DNA of 9,030 bases from Chloroflexota bacterium (GTDB lineage Bacteria; Chloroflexota; Dehalococcoidia; DSTF01; RBG-16-68-14). The stretch covers positions 1 to 9,030 of the forward strand of contig JACZTE010000023.1 in the NCBI GenBank assembly GCA_022573935.1. The letters are read 5' to 3'. Positions 6,915 to 9,030 of the stretch are shown one piece after another. Made by a program: the position numbers and the translations under genes. The notes beneath the pieces are model-generated. The model was not told the DNA's origin. It saw only the letters and a program-made list of their open reading frames with translations, and made no database searches. Each line of letters opens with the position of its first letter. The first letter of the stretch is position 1.

Positions 6915-7442
6915 ATGATCTGTCCGGACTGCAACACAGAGAACATCGCCGGCGCTGATGTCTGCGAAGGCTGCGGCCACGATCTCCAGAGCCTCGACCT
7001 GCCCAGCGCGGAGAACGTGTTCACCGAGCACCTGCTGCACGACCAGCTCGGCGACCTGGCTGCCGAGGAGCCGCTGAGCGTGGCGCCGGGCGACCCGGTA
7101 GCCCTGGCCGTCCACGCGATGCAAGAACGCGAGACCGAGTCGGTGCTCGTGATCGAGGACGAGCAGCTCGTGGGCATCCTCACGGAACGCGATGTGCTCC
7201 TCAAGGCCGCTGGCATCAAGGTAGACCTGAATGCCATCGCTGTGCAGACGATCATGACGCCGGACCCGGTCATCCTCCGCGACGAGGACACGCTGGCCGT
7301 CGCCCTCCACAAGATGTCGATCGGTGGCTTTCGGCACATCCCTTTGGTGATGGAGGGCCACCCCATCCGCGTCGTTTCGATCCAGGATCTCTTCCAGCAC
7401 ATCAGCACCTTTATCCACGAGCAGCCGGAACCGGTCTCCTAG
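6915..7442 (+). CDS. Zinc-ribbon plus tandem CBS-domain protein, last gene of the kor operon
   Basis: The 175-residue product begins with a short zinc ribbon, CPDC-10 residues-CEGC (Cys3, Cys6, Cys17, Cys20), a linker of about 30 residues, then a CBS pair. Repeat 1 contains PLSVAPGDPVALAVHAMQ and GILTERDVLLK (from Gly87). IMTPDPVIL follows, and repeat 2 contains KMSIGGFRHIPLV and SIQDLFQHI. The two GI-x-TERD and MTPDP signatures and the GFR-x-IP motif match the CBS protein at the other end of the operon, though the sequences are well diverged. ATG 6915 is preceded by AGGGA (6904-6908) and lies 19 bp after korB. CBS pairs usually sense adenine nucleotides; zinc ribbons often mediate protein or nucleic-acid contact. 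A regulatory or scaffold role for KorAB is inference from position. Confidence 0.88.
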   Translation: MICPDCNTENIAGADVCEGCGHDLQSLDLPSAENVFTEHLLHDQLGDLAAEEPLSVAPGDPVALAVHAMQERETESVLVIEDEQLVGILTERDVLLKAAGIKVDLNAIAVQTIMTPDPVILRDEDTLAVALHKMSIGGFRHIPLVMEGHPIRVVSIQDLFQHISTFIHEQPEPVS

Positions 7443-7513
7443 GGCATCGGCGAATTTGAAGAAGGCCGGCCGGCAGGCGGGCGCTGTTCTCGCGTTCGTG
7501 GCTGTGCGTTAGC

Positions 7514-7545
7514 TATAATCGAACGAACCCAGGCATGAGGAGGAA
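7514..7545 (+). promoter_or_regulatory. Candidate promoter -10 (TATAAT) and strong ribosome site of the cupin gene
   Basis: A perfect TATAAT lies at 7514-7519 in the 109-bp gap after the kor operon. AGGAGGAA at 7538-7545 stands 6 nt before ATG 7552. No good -35 sequence is seen at 16-18 bp spacing. The -10 is flanked by CGTTCG (7493-7498) and CGAACG (7520-7525), a weak inverted pair. The gene therefore probably has its own short-leader transcript instead of depending on kor readthrough. Confidence 0.5.
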
Positions 7546-7551
7546 CCGCAT

Positions 7552-8031
7552 ATGGTAACGACCGGATCAGCGAGCGGGACGGGGGCGAAAGTGTCGGTGG
7601 ACGACGCAGGCATCTCTGTCCCCCGGCTCTTCGATGACGATCGCGCTCGCCGGGCGTGCGATGTCTTCGGCTTCACCGGAGACGAGAAGGTGCAGATGGC
7701 GGGCGACATCAACATCACCTGGGCTTACCCCGGGCGGATCGTTGCCTGGCACCGGCATCGCCTTCAGACAGACCACTGGTTCGTGCTCAAGGGCTATCTG
7801 AAGGTCGGCCTGCTCGACGACGATGGGAACGCTCGCTGGGTCTACCTGGGCGAGAACGACCGCCGCGTCCTCAGCATCCCACCGAGCGTCTGGCATGGCT
7901 ACATGGTGCTGGGCGATGAGGAGGCGGTCCTGATGTACTACATCACCTCCAAGTACGACGAGGACAACCCGGACGAAGAGCGGCTCTCCATCGAAGACGC
8001 CGGCATCGACTGGTCGGTGCCGGTGAAGTAG
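7552..8031 (+). CDS. RmlC-like cupin, dTDP-4-dehydrorhamnose 3,5-epimerase family
   Basis: RmlC-family cupins epimerise or isomerise nucleotide-linked 4-keto-6-deoxy sugars for surface polysaccharides. The 159-residue product has a cupin core: WAYPGRIVAWHRHRLQTDHWFVLKG (His67, His69 and Asp74/His75), KVGLLDDDGNARWVYLGE, SIPPSVWHGYMVLGDEEAVLMYY (His115) and a C-terminal KYDEDNPDEERLSI with DAGIDWSVP. The last stretch resembles the RmlC ending in which Tyr precedes a P-x-x-E-x-x-I and W-P pattern. It is shorter than classical RmlC (about 180 residues), so it could be a related sugar isomerase or a non-catalytic cupin. The first 25 residues are low in motif content. Start ATG 7552 has a near-ideal ribosome site. 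The glycosyltransferase downstream supports a sugar-related role but does not prove it. Confidence 0.78.
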   Translation: MVTTGSASGTGAKVSVDDAGISVPRLFDDDRARRACDVFGFTGDEKVQMAGDINITWAYPGRIVAWHRHRLQTDHWFVLKGYLKVGLLDDDGNARWVYLGENDRRVLSIPPSVWHGYMVLGDEEAVLMYYITSKYDEDNPDEERLSIEDAGIDWSVPVK

Positions 8032-8045
8032 CCCGGCGGCCGGCC

Positions 8046-8400
8046 TCAGTCGTAGCCAGAGTAGCGGAAGACCCGCTCGTTCGGCTGCGGGGACAGTTCT
8101 ATCTCCTGCGCCTCGTCCTCCGGTACTGAGCGGATAGCACTGTCGCCGTAGTAGGGGCTCACCGCCTTCACCAGGTAGACATTCTCAGAAGATGCGCAGC
8201 GAAAGCGGCGCACCCACGACGTAGAGTGTTGAGTTCTCCCGAAAGGCCGGGTAAGCCTCACGTAGCTCCTCGATAAAGTCTCACGACTGCGCCGAGCTGA
8301 CCTCCTAACTTCGCCCGGTGTCGCGAATCTGCTGCGTGGTGAGCACGGCGAAGACCACCAGGACCGCCGCGTTGGACGGCCGCGTTCGGCCAAGGGCGAA
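8046..8400 (-). pseudogene. Decayed 3' remnant of a membrane protein gene
   Basis: Reading the minus strand from about 8400, one frame gives RPSNAAVLVVFAVLTTQQIRD, the end of a membrane helix. It then meets TAG (8307-8305), continues EVSSAQS, meets TGA (8283-8281) and goes on DFIEELREAYPAFRENSTLY followed by VVGAPLSLRIF to TGA (8187-8185). At this point a second frame takes over with ENVYLVKAVSPYYGDSAIRS and a C-terminal tail ending at TGA 8048-8046. The pieces read as one protein C-terminus broken by two nonsense changes (TAG where Trp and TGA where Arg would fit a single transition) and one frameshift. The N-terminal bulk is missing: upstream the frame soon has stops at 8415-8413 and 8457-8455. 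The shape (last membrane helix plus small soluble domain) resembles multi-pass envelope or glycosyltransferase-C-like proteins, but I cannot name the family. A 148-codon open frame through here is a mixture of frames, not a gene. Confidence 0.7.
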
Positions 8401-8486
8401 AGAAACATCTTCCTACCTTGCTGTGTTATCGTATCTAGACGGTATCCGGCCGTGTCATGCGGCGGTAATGTGTTGGGTAATGGTAT

Positions 8487-8502
8487 GAACATGGGAACAT
8501 GG
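8487..8502 (+). repeat. Perfect 8-bp tandem duplication before the glycosyltransferase start
   Basis: GAACATGG occurs twice head to tail (8487-8494 and 8495-8502), directly upstream of TTG 8507. The copies supply the GGGA (8493-8496) that is the best ribosome-site candidate, 10 nt before the start. The surrounding 8401-8510 stretch is visibly richer in A and T than the genes and contains no other gene I can support. Confidence 0.6.
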
Positions 8503-8506
8503 TAGG

Positions 8507-9030
8507 TTGAAGCTTTCGCTCCTTATCCCCGTGCTTAACTACGAGGAAGCCCTTGGCGAGACGATCGAGCGCCTGCGCGAGGTGTTGGGCGACGACGACG
8601 TGGAGATCCTCGTCGTCTTCGACGTGACGAAGCCAGAGCTTCGAGAGCAGGTCGAGCGGCTGGGGATCGAGTTGGCCGAGCGGTTCGATGTCCGTTCGCT
8701 TGTCCGGTTGGATGAACGGGGCTTCGGCTCCGGGCTATGCTACGCCGCGCAGCACGCAACCGGCGAGGCGCTGCTACCGATCATGGCGGACCTCTCCGAT
8801 GATGTGGCGGCTATCCCTACGATGCTCCAGAAGATCGCGGACGGAGCGGACATCGTCGTCGGCGCTCGCTACGTAGAGGGTGGACGAATCGTCGGAGACA
8901 CGCCGAAACAGCGGCTCTCGCGTTGGTATACCTGGCTCATGGGTACCTTGACCACGGTCAAGTGCGGAGACGCGTCGAACAGTTTCAAGATGTACCGCCG
9001 AGAGGTCTGGGAGACGGTTGAGCCGCGGAG
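8507..9030 (+). CDS. Family 2 glycosyltransferase, dolichyl-phosphate-mannose-synthase-like (3' end outside window)
   Basis: GT2 enzymes of this type transfer a sugar from a nucleotide donor, often to a polyprenyl-phosphate carrier at the cytoplasmic membrane face. The visible 174 residues show the GT-A fold pattern: KLSLLIPVLNYEEALGETIE at the N-terminus, VEILVVFDV, RGFGSGLCYAAQHATGEALL, the metal/nucleotide region MADLSDD (Asp95, Asp98, Asp99), ADIVVGARYVEGGRI and KCGDASNSFKMYRREVW. The first Asp of the classical DAD motif is replaced (MAD), as in a number of GT2 members. The start is TTG 8507: a TGA lies in frame at 8486-8488 and there is no ATG or GTG in frame near the conserved strand. 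The nearest ATG, 8491, is in another frame and stops after four codons. The gene is divergent from the pseudogene remnant. The acceptor is unknown. Confidence 0.88.
   Translation, partial: MKLSLLIPVLNYEEALGETIERLREVLGDDDVEILVVFDVTKPELREQVERLGIELAERFDVRSLVRLDERGFGSGLCYAAQHATGEALLPIMADLSDDVAAIPTMLQKIADGADIVVGARYVEGGRIVGDTPKQRLSRWYTWLMGTLTTVKCGDASNSFKMYRREVWETVEPR

Noticed and set aside
6296..7408. Long open frame of 370 codons on the minus strand across korB and the zinc-ribbon CBS gene
   Set aside because: It lies opposite two confidently identified genes, crosses their boundary, and its translation has no recognisable domain; a product of high GC codon bias.
7463..8046. AGGCCGGCC at 7463-7471 and its reverse complement at 8038-8046 flanking the cupin gene, as transposon-like ends
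   Set aside because: Nine-base G/C-only matches are expected by chance at this base composition and there is no target duplication or transposase.
8418..8447. Promoter for the glycosyltransferase (TTGCTG at 8418-8423)
   Set aside because: No acceptable -10 at 16-18 bp spacing; TATCTA (8432-8437) is much too close.
8046..8492. 148-codon minus-strand open frame as an intact gene
   Set aside because: Only its last third reads as real protein; the rest is low-quality sequence while another frame carries the homologous-looking peptide, so a pseudogene explains it better.

Overview
This is a GC-rich bacterial window of nine protein-coding genes and one clear pseudogene. The mix points to a high-GC, non-proteobacterial lineage, and my best guess is Chloroflexota (Thermomicrobia- or Dehalococcoidia-like). 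The hints are a Kor-type 2-oxoacid:ferredoxin oxidoreductase with a fused gamma-alpha subunit, class III cyclases of the DDLFGT type, an actinobacterial/Chloroflexota-style amidohydrolase, and GTG/TTG starts. The taxonomy is inference; no rRNA is present.

Layout. Positions 1-516 hold the 3' part of a class III nucleotide cyclase, interrupted in frame by a palindromic repeat. Positions 580-1431 encode an Amidohydrolase_2-type TIM-barrel protein that seems to lack several metal ligands. It converges, 6 bp apart, on serS (seryl-tRNA synthetase, minus strand, 1438-2712). Upstream of serS lie a 33-nt hairpin and a YdjM-like membrane hydrolase gene (2785 to about 3360, minus) with no canonical start codon at its conserved N-terminus. 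A 21-bp palindrome at 3437-3457 overlaps an extended -10 sequence and may control both that gene and the operon facing the other way.

The core of the window is a tight plus-strand operon at 3541-7442: CBS-pair protein, korA, korB, zinc-ribbon/CBS-pair protein. Gaps are 14 bp, a 4-bp ATGA overlap and 19 bp. KorAB would interconvert 2-oxoglutarate (or another 2-oxoacid) plus CoA with acyl-CoA, CO2 and reduced ferredoxin. The two flanking CBS proteins are candidate adenylate-sensing partners. This bracketing of a ferredoxin-dependent oxidoreductase is the most system-like arrangement here.

After the operon, a gene with its own TATAAT box encodes an RmlC-like cupin (7552-8031). Next comes the decayed 3' end of a membrane-protein gene on the minus strand (about 8046-8400), with two nonsense mutations and a frameshift. 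Last is a family 2 glycosyltransferase (8507 to the window end, truncated). The right end therefore looks like a surface-sugar region undergoing gene loss. I saw no tRNA, rRNA, CRISPR, IS element or origin.
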